Translations under genes and position numbers: made by a program | Source of the DNA: JBLHKS01 sp047620505 | Lineage (GTDB): Bacteria; Verrucomicrobiota; Verrucomicrobiia; Verrucomicrobiales; DEV007 | Direction of reading: 5' to 3' | Assembly (NCBI GenBank): GCA_047620505.1 | Contig: JBLHKS010000109.1 | Coordinates: forward strand, 1-24,189 | DNA length: 24,189 bases | In this document: positions 13,913-22,122 of the stretch, piece by piece | Layout: every line of letters begins with the position of its first letter | Numbering within the stretch: position 1 is the stretch's first letter | The notes under the pieces: model-generated | The model's database searches: none | Told to the model about the DNA's origin: nothing | Seen by the model: the letters and a program-made list of their open reading frames with translations, nothing else

Positions 13913-15609
13913 TCGGCAATCCAAATAACTACAAACGCGATGATCGCGAACACCAGCACCCAGCCGACCCCGAAGCCAATCAGGTCGCGTTTGCTGGGGA
14001 TCGGAAGTTCAAAACTGGAGTTCGCGAAGAAAACGCGGCGCGGTCCCGGCTCAGCGCCGTCCGGCAGCGTGCAGGATTCGTTGACTGTTTCGCCTGGCGT
14101 CACCGGCGTACGCAGCAGCTGATAAAATCGCTCCAGCTTCGCGCTGCTGACCGGCTTCGTAAGCAGGCTGGCGATGATCCCGACACCGAATCCGGCTACG
14201 ATGTAAAACAGCATCTGCCAGGGCGTCCAGACCGTCATCACGCCTTTTCCGTTAAGCCGGGTGATTCCGTTTTCGGCAAAAATCGCAAAGCCGTTCAGCC
14301 AACTCGCGACGGTAGGAAGAGTGGTCACGGCCCAGACCGAGAGCATCGCGATTGTCGCCGCCCAAGCCCCAACGACAGTCGTCCTGCGCCAGAAAATCCC
14401 GAGCCAAAACGCCGCCGCGGTCATCACGTTAATCTTCCAGAGCTGCTCTAGAAGTTTCACCACGCTGTCTGAATTGAACGCGATGATCACGCCGCCGATG
14501 ACGACGATCAGGCCAGAAATCCGGGCTACCCAAAGGTAATGGGCATCGCTCTTGTCCGACACGAACGGCTTGTAGAGATTCTGGGTGATCAACCCTGACG
14601 AAGCCACCATGAACGAGTCGCAGGAACCCATCACCGTCGCCAGCAGCGCAGCCAGGAACAGTCCCAGCAGTCCAGGTAAAATCCCGGGCAGAAACTCGCG
14701 CGCCATTTGGCCGTAAACCTTGTCGGGCTCATCGATGGAGCCGAAATACGCGACCGCTGCCAACGCCGTCAGTGCCCAGGCAATCGTGCAGATCCGCTTG
14801 AGAAACATTCCGCCCATGAAACCGACTGCGCCGTCGGTTTCGCCACGTCCAGCTCCGCAAACTCCCATGTTGTGCGGCTGGACGGCGACCCCGAGCAGGG
14901 CGTTAAGCGCGATCATGAAGATGTAGAAAACACTGACGTCTCCAGGCGCGACGAGCGAAAACATCTCAGCGCCAAGCGTTTCTTTCATGCCGGGCAAACC
15001 ACCGACCGCGGACAAACAAGCAGGTAAAAGCAGGAAAGAAAAGACGATGGTCAGGATGCCCTGGACGAAGTCGGTCACGATCGCAGCGCTCAGCCCGCCA
15101 GCTAAGCCGTAGACCACAAAAAGCCCTGTCATGACCAGAATCATCGGCCCAGCCGGAAGCGCCCCGTCGCTGGCCGCGTCGATGATCACGGAAGCGCCTT
15201 TGAGCATGAGCGCGATGTTGACCATGAATTTCACGAGCCCAAGAACCGCGTACATCCCGGCCACACCGCGGTCGAAGCGCGCAGCGAAGACATCTCCAGT
15301 CGTTAGGGCGCGCAGTCGCCGCATCATCGGCGCGATCACCCAGAAAAACGGGGTCGCGAAGAGCCACATCCACTGATACCAGATTCCTGCGAGCCCAACG
15401 CTGGCTGACTTCGATGCTACGCTGACCGCCTGATCAGAATGCGTCGCCGTGCCGAAGCTGTGCATCATCATCATCGCCTTGCCGAACTTCCTCGGCATGA
15501 TGAAATCGCCAGCGGTCTTGACCCGCCGCGCCGCCCACATTCCCAGCGCGGTTACGCCGAGAAGATAGACGGCAAGGGAGATAATGTCGGCGATGTGGAG
15601 GTTGAACAT
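13909..15609 (-). CDS. Sodium/solute symporter (SSS family)
   Basis: A 566-residue polytopic membrane protein with about thirteen hydrophobic segments. Family signs are the N-terminal ADIISLAVYLLGVTALGMWAARR, the glycine-rich YGLAGGLSAAIVTDFVQG typical of SSS transporters, and FLAALLATVMGSCDSFMVASSGLITQNLY. It should import a small organic solute with Na+ through the inner membrane. The substrate cannot be read directly, but its stop overlaps the ATG of a leaderless sulfatase (ATGA 13909-13912), which points to a sulfated metabolite. A hydrophilic loop (about residues 495-535) precedes the last membrane helix. The ATG at 15609 is the only reasonable start before the first helix. Confidence 0.93.
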   Translation of the reverse strand: MFNLHIADIISLAVYLLGVTALGMWAARRVKTAGDFIMPRKFGKAMMMMHSFGTATHSDQAVSVASKSASVGLAGIWYQWMWLFATPFFWVIAPMMRRLRALTTGDVFAARFDRGVAGMYAVLGLVKFMVNIALMLKGASVIIDAASDGALPAGPMILVMTGLFVVYGLAGGLSAAIVTDFVQGILTIVFSFLLLPACLSAVGGLPGMKETLGAEMFSLVAPGDVSVFYIFMIALNALLGVAVQPHNMGVCGAGRGETDGAVGFMGGMFLKRICTIAWALTALAAVAYFGSIDEPDKVYGQMAREFLPGILPGLLGLFLAALLATVMGSCDSFMVASSGLITQNLYKPFVSDKSDAHYLWVARISGLIVVIGGVIIAFNSDSVVKLLEQLWKINVMTAAAFWLGIFWRRTTVVGAWAATIAMLSVWAVTTLPTVASWLNGFAIFAENGITRLNGKGVMTVWTPWQMLFYIVAGFGVGIIASLLTKPVSSAKLERFYQLLRTPVTPGETVNESCTLPDGAEPGPRRVFFANSSFELPIPSKRDLIGFGVGWVLVFAIIAFVVIWIAE

Positions 15610-15665
15610 CAGGATGCGGCTGGGCGTTGATAGAATTTCCGGCGAGACGAGTCAAGGTTCGTCTC

Positions 15666-15677
15666 CAGCAGCTGCTG
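15666..15677. repeat. CAGCAGCTGCTG palindrome, copy 6 (intergenic)
   Basis: An exact 12-mer, extended to the 14-bp palindrome CCAGCAGCTGCTGG (15665-15678), in the 75-bp gap between the small anchored protein and the symporter. It is not under coding constraint. Confidence 0.85.
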
Positions 15678-15684
15678 GCTGGAG

Positions 15685-16185
15685 TCAGTCAGTGAAATCG
15701 GGAATCACTTCGTCTCCCGCCGCTGGTTTCGGAAGCCGTGGATCGTATCGGAGCCGTTCCAACAAGTCGGCGGTCGACAAGTTAATCTCGACTTCGTCAA
15801 TGTGGATTCGACAAACGAGTTCACCATTCCTCCGGACGATGAATTTCTGGCCCCGCGCAACTCCATGATCCAACCCGCGATTAAGGATAACAAACTGCCA
15901 ATCCGAATCGTATTTCACAACCTCAGCCACGGGTGCGGCGTTCTGGACGTAACTCTCAATATTTCCAAAGCGAACACGCTTGTGAATTCGATAAATGGGA
16001 GAGTAAAGCCGACTCGCGATCCCAGCGCCGGTTTCCGAATTCTTCCAATACCGATACGAAGGAGGACGGGCATCGAGCGTCATTGAATCTGGCTCAAAGG
16101 TCCAAAAATAGGAGCCAACATAGACCGAGATAAGGAAAATACCGATCAGGACCCCGCCTCCCACATGACTGTAGTTTCGATTCAT
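15685..16185 (-). CDS. Small membrane-anchored protein of unknown function
   Basis: A 166-residue protein with one N-terminal membrane segment (GGGVLIGIFLISVYVGSYFW, about residues 9-28) and a soluble part probably outside the cytoplasm. The C-terminal half (VVKYDSDWQFVILNRGLDHGVARGQKF then GELVCRIHIDEVEIN) has the alternating beta pattern with a G-x-x-x-G-V turn seen in small SH3-like barrel domains of envelope proteins. I do not recognise the family by name. Its ATG lies two bases after the stop of the frameshifted TPR gene (16188), so the two share a transcript and probably a process at the cell envelope. No catalytic motif is visible. Confidence 0.75.
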   Translation of the reverse strand: MNRNYSHVGGGVLIGIFLISVYVGSYFWTFEPDSMTLDARPPSYRYWKNSETGAGIASRLYSPIYRIHKRVRFGNIESYVQNAAPVAEVVKYDSDWQFVILNRGLDHGVARGQKFIVRRNGELVCRIHIDEVEINLSTADLLERLRYDPRLPKPAAGDEVIPDFTD

Positions 16186-16187
16186 GA

Positions 16188-17823
16188 CTACTTTGTCGAT
16201 TCCTCGCCGATATCCAACTCTTCAAGCTCGATCCGCACGTGTGGGCTGAATTCAGCTAGTTGCTTGGCCCAACTCCGGTAGGCCTCAACTTGGTTTGTGG
16301 ACGTCGCGTAGTCTCGAACTGCTCTTAGATCTAAAACTGTCAGCTCAAGGCCTATGGACTCGATCTTTTCGAACCAGATCCGCAACGCCGCTTCAGCGTT
16401 CCCGCTGTCTTGACAGGCCTTAATTGCCTTTCGAAACATCTGGTCGGCAGGCAGGTTTTCACCACGCCTCGATTCAAACGATTCCGGCGGCATCAGCGTG
16501 GTCATTTCTTCGTAAGCCGCCGCCGCGCGCTCCAGCAGCTGCTGGTCTCGGAGGAAGTCGCCTCGAAGCTCCGCCTTTCGGTAATCAAGATGCTCGCTCT
16601 CTCGCAGATAGGCTAGAAAATGTTCGAGAGCGAGCTCCTTGTTTCCTTGTAAACCTCGGATCTGGCTTAGCGGCGGGATTGTAGCCGTTTTCGACCTGAG
16701 TCTCGAACTTCGATACACAACGATCTTCGGCTCCTGCCTCCTTGAAAAATAACCAGGCGGCTCGAACGAATTCGTCGGGGTGCATTTCCGGGATCGAGTC
16801 AAGAGGATAGTTGTATCCGACGTAACCATAATAGACATGAAGCGGGGGTTGGAGATCGACGCGCGCGAGAAACTCGCTAACTACTTCCAGTCCTTTCTCA
16901 AGCTCGCCATCAGCCCGAAGATATCTGCCGTAGTCCATTGCGAACTGAAGCGCATAGTCATCCGGAGTGGGAAGCTTGAGGTGAACTTCACGCATCCGAG
17001 CAAATTCCGCCGCGACGTCTTCGGGTGCTTCAAGTGCGATGAATCGGCGCATCAGCCAGTTGTCTTTCTCAGTTCCGGGCCCTGGCCGAAACACATCCGC
17101 CGCCGCGGTCAGATCCTCCCCAACGCCCTCGCCTTTCCAACGATTCGCGAGGCCTTCGGTCTCGGGCAGTTGCTGACCGGGGGCAGCGGCCTCACCCCTC
17201 AGCGAATCCTGACCAAGAAGTGCGACCGAGCCGCTCAATTGGGCCTCAATTCCAATTGGCACGCCAAACAACACCTGTGATCCCGGCTCTTGTTCTAAGC
17301 CACTCAGCGAAACCGAAACCAATTCCGAGCTGGTCTGAATCTCAAAGCCTTCCACGGAGATTCCCATGGGACTGAGAAACGGAAACTCCTCCCGCATCTG
17401 TCGGCGACGCGCCTCCCAGAACAGCGAATCGCTCACGTATTTCTCTTCAAGCGGAAAGTAATTTTCTCCCTTCAACGCCTCGGCAGCAGCTCGAAATCGC
17501 TCGAGAGCCAACTCTTTTTCTCCAGCGTCAAAATACAATTCACCTCGAATCAGTTCGAGTTGAAGTCGGCGTTCTCGATCCGTGCCGGGATCGTTCAACT
17601 GCGCCTCGATGATCGCAGGAAGACTGCTGGGATTGCGCCGACATAGTTTTGCGGCGAGCGCCGTAGTGATTGGAAACTCAAGGTAAATTTCGAGCGCTTT
17701 TTCAAGCTCCCCTCTTCGCGCAAAGTCGCGGGCGTCTTCCAGATCAGGCCCCCACTGCGCAGCGGAATCCCCGGCAAGCAACGCGGCACTTGCCATGAAA
17801 GGAAGAAGAAGGCATCTCGACAT
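16188..17823 (-). pseudogene. Secreted TPR protein, interrupted by a frameshift
   Basis: Two overlapping frames carry one protein. The first (ATG 17823) starts with a signal peptide (LLLPFMASAALLAGDSAAQ) and TPR-like helices (ARDFARRGELEKALEIYLEFP, GELYFDAGEKELALERFRAAAE). Past about 16700 it turns into low-complexity sequence and stops at 16585. The second frame continues the helical repeats from IRGLQGNKELALEHFLAYL to the stop at 16188; its own upstream part reads as noise. The switch is one extra base (or two missing), somewhere near 16660-16690. Joined, the protein would have about 545 residues. It is either a recent pseudogene or a sequencing/assembly error; the good coding quality on both sides favours recent or artificial breakage. 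Function unknown; it lies directly upstream of the small anchored protein. Confidence 0.75.
16533..16544. repeat. CAGCAGCTGCTG palindrome, copy 7
   Basis: An exact 12-mer in the downstream frame of the TPR gene. It is read Gln-Gln-Leu-Leu here, unlike the Ala-Ala-Ala reading in several other genes, so protein sequence does not explain the repeat. Confidence 0.85.
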
Positions 17824-17926
17824 CGGCGAAGGTTAACAAAATCCGAAAACGAATGCAAGGTTCCTGGAGCCTCCGACCGACCAAAACCCTTGACTTGCGC
17901 CCCTTTTCGCCAACGGTCCGCGCGCT

Positions 17927-19939
17927 ATGTCCCATCCGCTTCTCGAGACCGCAAAAGCCGGGGTTAACGCCCTTGACTTGTCCGACACGATCAAGTCGGA
18001 AACGATCAAAAACCTGGAGGAATGGCTGAGTGATGCCGAGTTTGAAAGTTACCGACCTCAGATCGAAAGTCTGATCAAACGCGAGGATTTCAATCTGGTT
18101 GTCGATTGCTTTTATCAGCTGATCCCGTTCGGCACCGGCGGTCGGCGCGGTCCCGTGGGAGTCGGGCCGAATCGGTTTAACGAAAATACTCTAAAAAGCT
18201 CAATTCAGGGTCATTGCGAATATCTCAAGCTTCAGCAGGATGAGAAAAAATGGGATTCGCTCAGCGTGGTCGTGGCTTACGACGTGCGGGAATTTCACGA
18301 CACCACCGGGTCTTACGATCCCGAGATTCCCAACCCGTGTCTTGGCCAGGGTTCGCTCGAATTCGCGCGGATCGCGGCTGAGGTTTATACGGCAAACGGA
18401 ATCACCGTCTGGCTTCAGGAAGAGAGCGACCCAGTCAACCTGGCCACTCCGGAACTTTCATTTCTGATCAGACGCGTTAGCGCCCAAGGTGGTCTTAATG
18501 TTAGTGCTTCCCACAATCCGCCGGATGACAACGGGGCGAAACTTTATAACTACACGGGTGGGCAGGAAGTGCCGCCGAATGACGAGCAAATGGTCAAACT
18601 CGTGGAAGAGGTCGACGAGGTAAAACGGATTTCGTATGCCGAAGCCAAATCGGCGGGCCTGATCAAATTCATCACCGCAGACGATCGCCAGGCTTACCGG
18701 ACTGCCGTTCTCGAAATCTCGCTTCAGCCGGAGCTGCGCGACGCCGTCGTGGTTTTCACGCCGCTTCACGGAGCAGGCAAGGGCGGGACTGGGAAAGTGC
18801 TCGAAGAAGCCGGTTTCACCGTCCATCGCGTCGAGTCGCAGTGGGAAAACTGCGAAGGCCGATTTCCGAACATTCCGAACCACATCGCCAACCCGGAAGA
18901 GCCGCTGGCGATGGTAGCAGCTGCTGAAGTCGCTGATCGCGTGAAGGCGGACATCGCGATCGCAACGGATCCGGATGCAGATCGATTCGGAGCGCTCGTC
19001 GCAGATGGCAAAGGCGGCTTTCGCTACCTCGACGGTAACGAACTCGCGGCGGTGGTTTGCCACTACGTGTTGGACACGCGCAAGAAGCAGGGCCGCTTGC
19101 CGAACAAGCCTCTCGTGATCAAAACGGAGGTGACTTCATCCGCGCTGACGCGCATCGCCGAGGGTTTTGGAGCCCACATGATTGGGCATTTGTTAGTCGG
19201 GTTCAAATACGTCGGCGACATTCTTCGGCAGATCGACGAAACCGGCGAGTTTGAGGGCGAAAAATTCGCGCCAGACGACTACCTTTTCGGCTGTGAAGAA
19301 AGCCACGGCTGCCTTGTCACGACTTCGATCCGAGACAAAGATTCGGCGGGCGCTTCTCTCCTGATCGCGGAGCTCGCCGCCGAGTGCAAGCAGCGCGGAC
19401 AGTCCGTGAACGACTACCTGATCGACATTTACGTCAAATACGGCTTGAGCCGGAATCTCCAACTTTCAATCGTTATGGCGGGCGCGACCGGGCAAGAACG
19501 GATGCGCAAAATGCTGCGCTCGCTTCGCGCGGAAGGCTTGGAATCGATCGGTGGAAGCAAAGTGACGGACATGACCGATCTGCGCGATGAAACCGGTCGA
19601 TTCGGCCCGATCAAATCGGAAACGGACAACATCAGCCGCAACGTTTTGCTGTTCCATCTCGACAACGGATTCCGCGTTGGAGTTCGCCCATCCGGAACGG
19701 AGCCGAAGGCCAAAATTTACATCGAAGGCTCGACCGATCTCGCAACCGCCGAGGATTATTACAAAGTGCGTGACGCGCTTGATGAGACGCTCCTGGCGCT
19801 TGGTCAGGATTTTGCTGCGGCGGGCCTCGAACGCGCTGGAGTCAGCGCGGATGATCCGAGCGTCAGGGTTCTCGGAGTGCAAGAGCTTGAGCAGAAGAAG
19901 AATTTCGACAGTTTCTGGCGGACGAAAATCGGGGGCTGA
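17927..19939 (+). CDS. Phosphoglucomutase/phosphomannomutase family
   Basis: A 670-residue cytosolic alpha-D-phosphohexomutase that moves phosphate between C1 and C6 of glucose or mannose phosphate. All four family loops are present: the catalytic serine in VSASHNPPDDNGAK (Ser195), the metal-binding DPDADRFG (348-355), the sugar-binding GCEESHG (455-461) and the phosphate-binding RPSGTEPK (587-594). An N-terminal extension of about 60 residues precedes FGTGGRRG, and a C-terminal tail of about 60 residues follows, so it is longer than the common 450-580-residue forms. The ATG at 17927 has no clear Shine-Dalgarno sequence. It is divergent from the secreted TPR gene across 103 bp. It would feed hexose phosphates from glycan breakdown into central metabolism. 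Glucose versus mannose preference cannot be decided here. Confidence 0.95.
   Translation: MSHPLLETAKAGVNALDLSDTIKSETIKNLEEWLSDAEFESYRPQIESLIKREDFNLVVDCFYQLIPFGTGGRRGPVGVGPNRFNENTLKSSIQGHCEYLKLQQDEKKWDSLSVVVAYDVREFHDTTGSYDPEIPNPCLGQGSLEFARIAAEVYTANGITVWLQEESDPVNLATPELSFLIRRVSAQGGLNVSASHNPPDDNGAKLYNYTGGQEVPPNDEQMVKLVEEVDEVKRISYAEAKSAGLIKFITADDRQAYRTAVLEISLQPELRDAVVVFTPLHGAGKGGTGKVLEEAGFTVHRVESQWENCEGRFPNIPNHIANPEEPLAMVAAAEVADRVKADIAIATDPDADRFGALVADGKGGFRYLDGNELAAVVCHYVLDTRKKQGRLPNKPLVIKTEVTSSALTRIAEGFGAHMIGHLLVGFKYVGDILRQIDETGEFEGEKFAPDDYLFGCEESHGCLVTTSIRDKDSAGASLLIAELAAECKQRGQSVNDYLIDIYVKYGLSRNLQLSIVMAGATGQERMRKMLRSLRAEGLESIGGSKVTDMTDLRDETGRFGPIKSETDNISRNVLLFHLDNGFRVGVRPSGTEPKAKIYIEGSTDLATAEDYYKVRDALDETLLALGQDFAAAGLERAGVSADDPSVRVLGVQELEQKKNFDSFWRTKIGG
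18916..18925. repeat. AGCAGCTGCT palindrome, copy 8
   Basis: An exact 10-mer inside the phosphohexomutase gene, read MVAAAEVA. Confidence 0.8.
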
Positions 19940-19955
19940 CGCGCGGTGCCGAAAT

Positions 19956-19967
19956 CAGCAGCTGCTG
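19956..19967. repeat. CAGCAGCTGCTG palindrome, copy 9 (intergenic)
   Basis: An exact 12-mer, extended to TCAGCAGCTGCTGA (19955-19968), 17 bp after the phosphohexomutase stop, in non-coding DNA. Confidence 0.85.
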
Positions 19968-20045
19968 ACTTTTGATTGGGTCGTCACGCCGGTTTCTCAT
20001 CGATGAATCCCTCGACTCGCCAGCAAGCCCACGCTAAAAATTCTC

Positions 20046-20288
20046 ATGTCCGACGAACAACCCACGATTGCCAGCAAGAAGCCCGCCGTTTTCAAAATTG
20101 AGCCCGGAACCTACTGGTGGTGCTCCTGCGGAAAGTCGAGCAACCAGCCGTGGTGCGACGGCAGCCACGCGGGGACCGGATTTCAGCCGAAGGAAGTCGT
20201 GATCGACGAAGCGAAGCAGGTCGCGATGTGCAACTGCAAGCATTCGGCGAACAAGCCGTTCTGCGACGGCGCGCACGCATCGCTCTAA
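20046..20288 (+). CDS. Double CDGSH iron-sulfur protein
   Basis: An 80-residue cytosolic protein built of two CDGSH zinc-finger-like units, each binding a 2Fe-2S cluster through three Cys and one His. The first is CSCGKSSNQPWCDGSH and the second CNCKHSANKPFCDGAH. All eight ligands are present. Bacterial tandem CDGSH proteins of this size are linked to redox or iron-sulfur handling; the partner is unknown. It lies 106 bp after the phosphohexomutase gene on the same strand and may be read from the same transcript, although a palindrome copy lies in between. No strong ribosome-binding site precedes the ATG. Confidence 0.95.
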   Translation: MSDEQPTIASKKPAVFKIEPGTYWWCSCGKSSNQPWCDGSHAGTGFQPKEVVIDEAKQVAMCNCKHSANKPFCDGAHASL

Positions 20289-20428
20289 AGCAGAGCGCGC
20301 GATTTTTTCTGAAGTTCCGCCCTAACCGGTCCGCCGATTCGGCAAAACAGTCTTCATAAGACGGCTTTGAAGGCCTATGCCCTGACGCTGCGAGGCGCAG
20401 GAGTAAGTTTTTTCTACGCTTAGCATCA

Positions 20429-20654
20429 ATGAAACGTTCCCCGATTCATTTCTCCACAATTCTCGCTATTTTGTGCGGAAGCGCGTCCTCACAAGACGAA
20501 AAACCGGAAGACGCGGTCATGCCGGAGGCGCACTTTGCTCTTCTCGAAACGATCCCAAAACTCCGCTCTGCAATCTGTGGCTCTCGCAGCTCAAGGGATG
20601 CGGAATCATTCGGCGATTTCGACCAGCGTGATCCAGCAGCTGCTGGAAGCCTGA
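20429..20654 (+). pseudogene. Probable small secreted protein broken by a frameshift
   Basis: The ATG at 20429 begins a plausible secretion signal (MKRSPIHFSTILAILCGSASSQ) followed by DEKPEDAVMPEAHF. After about 20540 the open frame becomes compositionally odd. The next frame instead reads NSALQSVALAAQGMRNHSA and VIQQLLEA and stops with TGA at 20652-20654. Joined by a one-base shift this gives about 75 residues and avoids running 169 bp antisense into the lipoprotein gene. No family is recognised. The alternative is that the unshifted 148-codon frame (to 20875) is used, which I think less likely. Confidence 0.35.
20634..20645. repeat. CAGCAGCTGCTG palindrome, copy 10
   Basis: An exact 12-mer near the end of the small secreted gene. 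It reads Gln-Gln-Leu-Leu in the frame I favour and Ala-Ala-Ala in the other. Confidence 0.85.
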
Positions 20655-20706
20655 GCCATCTCCCCGAACCAACCTCGAGCCCGAAATTACACGCCTCTTA
20701 CCCGCT

Positions 20707-21171
20707 TCAGGACTCCGTTTCCCAAATTTTATCGACTTCCGAGTCTGACTTTTCCTTCCGAGTCCTTGCGCGAACCGGGAGGAGATTAGACGGGGAAATC
20801 TTGCTCGCGAATTCAGCAGCAGGCTTCCGCTCAGGCTTAGTCGAAACTGGCAACGACAGAACAATTGCTACGTAATCAGCTTCTCCGACCCCACGGAACG
20901 GCACAAAATACTGCCCCTCACCTCGGTTTACCCATTCACCGTGATCTGCAGAAGTTGGCGCACTCGAATCATAACCTTTCGGCAGAAACGCCCCCGGCTG
21001 ATTTTGTGCGGCGATCCATTCCACCTTTGCAGGAGCATTGCCAATTAAAGCGGGTTCAGCCGGCATTGGATCTGATTTTGAAAACGGAGATTTGATCTTC
21101 GGCGTTTTCAGGCAACCGGCTGAGGAAAGCATCAGCACAGTTAAAAGGATGATCGAGGACAAGTTTTTCAT
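20707..21171 (-). CDS. Putative lipoprotein of unknown function
   Basis: A 154-residue protein from ATG 21171. This start places a classic lipoprotein signal at the N-terminus: MKNLSSIILLTVLMLSSAGC with the lipid-modified Cys at residue 20 (lipobox SAGC). An upstream in-frame start at 21207 would bury it. The mature part is Pro/Ser-rich at first, then has GEWVNRGEGQYFVPFRGVGE and a charged Arg/Lys/Glu-rich tail. No known domain is recognised and no catalytic residues stand out. It should sit in the inner or outer membrane. It is convergent with the small secreted gene on the other strand. Confidence 0.7.
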   Translation of the reverse strand: MKNLSSIILLTVLMLSSAGCLKTPKIKSPFSKSDPMPAEPALIGNAPAKVEWIAAQNQPGAFLPKGYDSSAPTSADHGEWVNRGEGQYFVPFRGVGEADYVAIVLSLPVSTKPERKPAAEFASKISPSNLLPVRARTRKEKSDSEVDKIWETES

Positions 21172-21389
21172 GGTAATGTCAGGGTCAACAAATGCACCTT
21201 GCACCAATGTTTGTCGATCTATTTTCAGAGAGTCTCGCTCAAGACAATTCCTGATCAGGATCAGAGAACCAGAGAGGAAAGCGGCTTGGCGATCGACAAT
21301 TGTTCCCGCCTGAAGCTTCGAAGGTCAGGCGTCAGTGCCAAATCGCCCCCTGTCGCTCTCACAAACTTCCAAACATGAGCGAATCGAAG

Positions 21390-21417
21390 TTGACGAAACG
21401 CGCACCCCAGCCATATT
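21390..21417 (+). promoter_or_regulatory. Probable promoter of the tRNA-Ser gene
   Basis: TTGACG (21390-21395), a 16-bp spacer and CATATT (21412-21417) form a sigma-70-like pair ending 37 bp before the mature tRNA start. The position suits a tRNA promoter. The rest of the 21208-21454 gap shows nothing else clear. Confidence 0.5.
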
Positions 21418-21454
21418 CCGCTTTCGAAAATTTCGACGCATTTTTCACTTCATT

Positions 21455-21544
21455 GGTCAGGTGGCTGAGTGGTCGAAAGCGCTTCTTTGCTAAAGAAGTG
21501 AACTCGCAAGGGTTCCGTGGGTTCGAATCCCACCCTGACCGCCA
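21455..21544 (+). tRNA. tRNA-Ser (anticodon GCU)
   Basis: A 90-nt class II tRNA with encoded CCA. The acceptor arms GGTCAGG (21455-21461) and CCTGACC (21534-21540) pair over seven bases. The anticodon stem CTTCT/AGAAG encloses TTGCTAA, giving anticodon GCT, which reads AGC/AGU serine codons. A long variable arm follows, as expected for Ser. The T arm GTGGG-TTCGAAT-CCCAC is canonical. CCA is at 21542-21544. A truncated tyrosine recombinase just downstream suggests the 3' end served as an integration site. Confidence 0.97.
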
Positions 21545-21654
21545 TTCTCCGCTTAGCACACCTACCAATCATCGGGGGGGTTAACCAAATACTGGTAAAG
21601 GTTTCTTTTTCCAACTGGGGATTCAAAGGGGGTTCGAAGCGGTTACCCCATCAG

Positions 21655-21728
21655 TTATCGCCACTTAATCGCCATTTAGCGCCACTAAAAAGTTGCAGTT
21701 AATCGCCACTAACAGCAGTTTATCGGCA
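21655..21728. repeat. Phased CGCCA boxes between tRNA-Ser and integrase remnant
   Basis: Four copies of a TTAATCGCCACT-like box have CGCCA cores starting at 21659, 21670, 21680 and 21704, and a degenerate fifth (TATCGGCA, core 21724). Steps are 11, 10, 24 and 20 bp, partly matching the helical turn. They may be arm-type recombinase sites; that is inference. Confidence 0.55.
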
Positions 21729-22061
21729 CGGCACGCGACATTGGTCCCGCTGAAGGATACGAGTAAGGATCGATGGGTGATTTCATTGCCCAAGTCCCTG
21801 TCGGCGACCGGCAAACGCCAGCGAGAATACTTCCGCACCAAGGTGGAAGCTGAGAAGCGTTCCGATCAACTCCGGCGTCTCGAGGCACAAAGTGCGCGCG
21901 CCGTGAGAGTGGCGGGACCAAAGTTGATCAAAGACGCGGTCAACTATGACGAGCTTTTCCGCGACATCTATGGTTTCGAAGACGGATTGGCTGAGGCGTG
22001 TGAGGCTTTCATGGCGCGACTGGACCTAGAGAACAAAGTGCATCCTTCGCAGAGCTACTAG
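21693..22061 (+). pseudogene. Truncated tyrosine recombinase (N-terminal part)
   Basis: A 122-residue remnant with the N-terminal layout of phage-type integrases: RWVISLPKSLSATGKRQREYF, a charged helix (KVEAEKRSDQLRRLEAQSARA) and the beginning of the SAM-like core-binding domain (YGFEDGLAEACEAFMARLD). The sequence then diverges and stops at 22061, so the whole catalytic domain with its Arg-His-Arg-Tyr set is missing. No ATG starts this frame; TTG 21693 or a later GTG/TTG would have to be used, and the true start may also be lost. It lies 150 bp after tRNA-Ser, the usual position of an integrase beside its attachment site. It marks an eroded genomic island. Confidence 0.7.
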
Positions 22062-22122
22062 TGTTTAGCCAAGCCTAAACTGGCGGAAATTATAATTACC
22101 ATAACTTGTACTTTTAGAAAGT

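Noticed and set aside
13912..13924. A TTG start at 13924 for the cytosolic sulfatase
   Set aside because: ATG 13912 forms an ATGA overlap with the symporter stop and sits directly before the conserved PNILLFLMD.
17890..17926. TTGACT box upstream of the phosphohexomutase as a promoter
   Set aside because: No acceptable -10 box lies 16-18 bp downstream, so the box alone is not enough.
20655..20875. Continuation of the plus-strand frame 20429-20875 as a 148-residue protein
   Set aside because: It would run 169 bp antisense into the lipoprotein gene, and its composition turns odd after about residue 38. The shifted frame with a stop at 20654 looks more protein-like.
21519..21638. Direct repeat GGGTTCGAA (21519-21527 and 21630-21638) as attachment-site duplication
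   Set aside because: Nine bases of the common T-loop sequence are too short and too close together to support an att pair.
21655..21728. CRISPR-like array
   Set aside because: The units are only about 11 bp with no unique spacers of constant length, and no cas gene is nearby.
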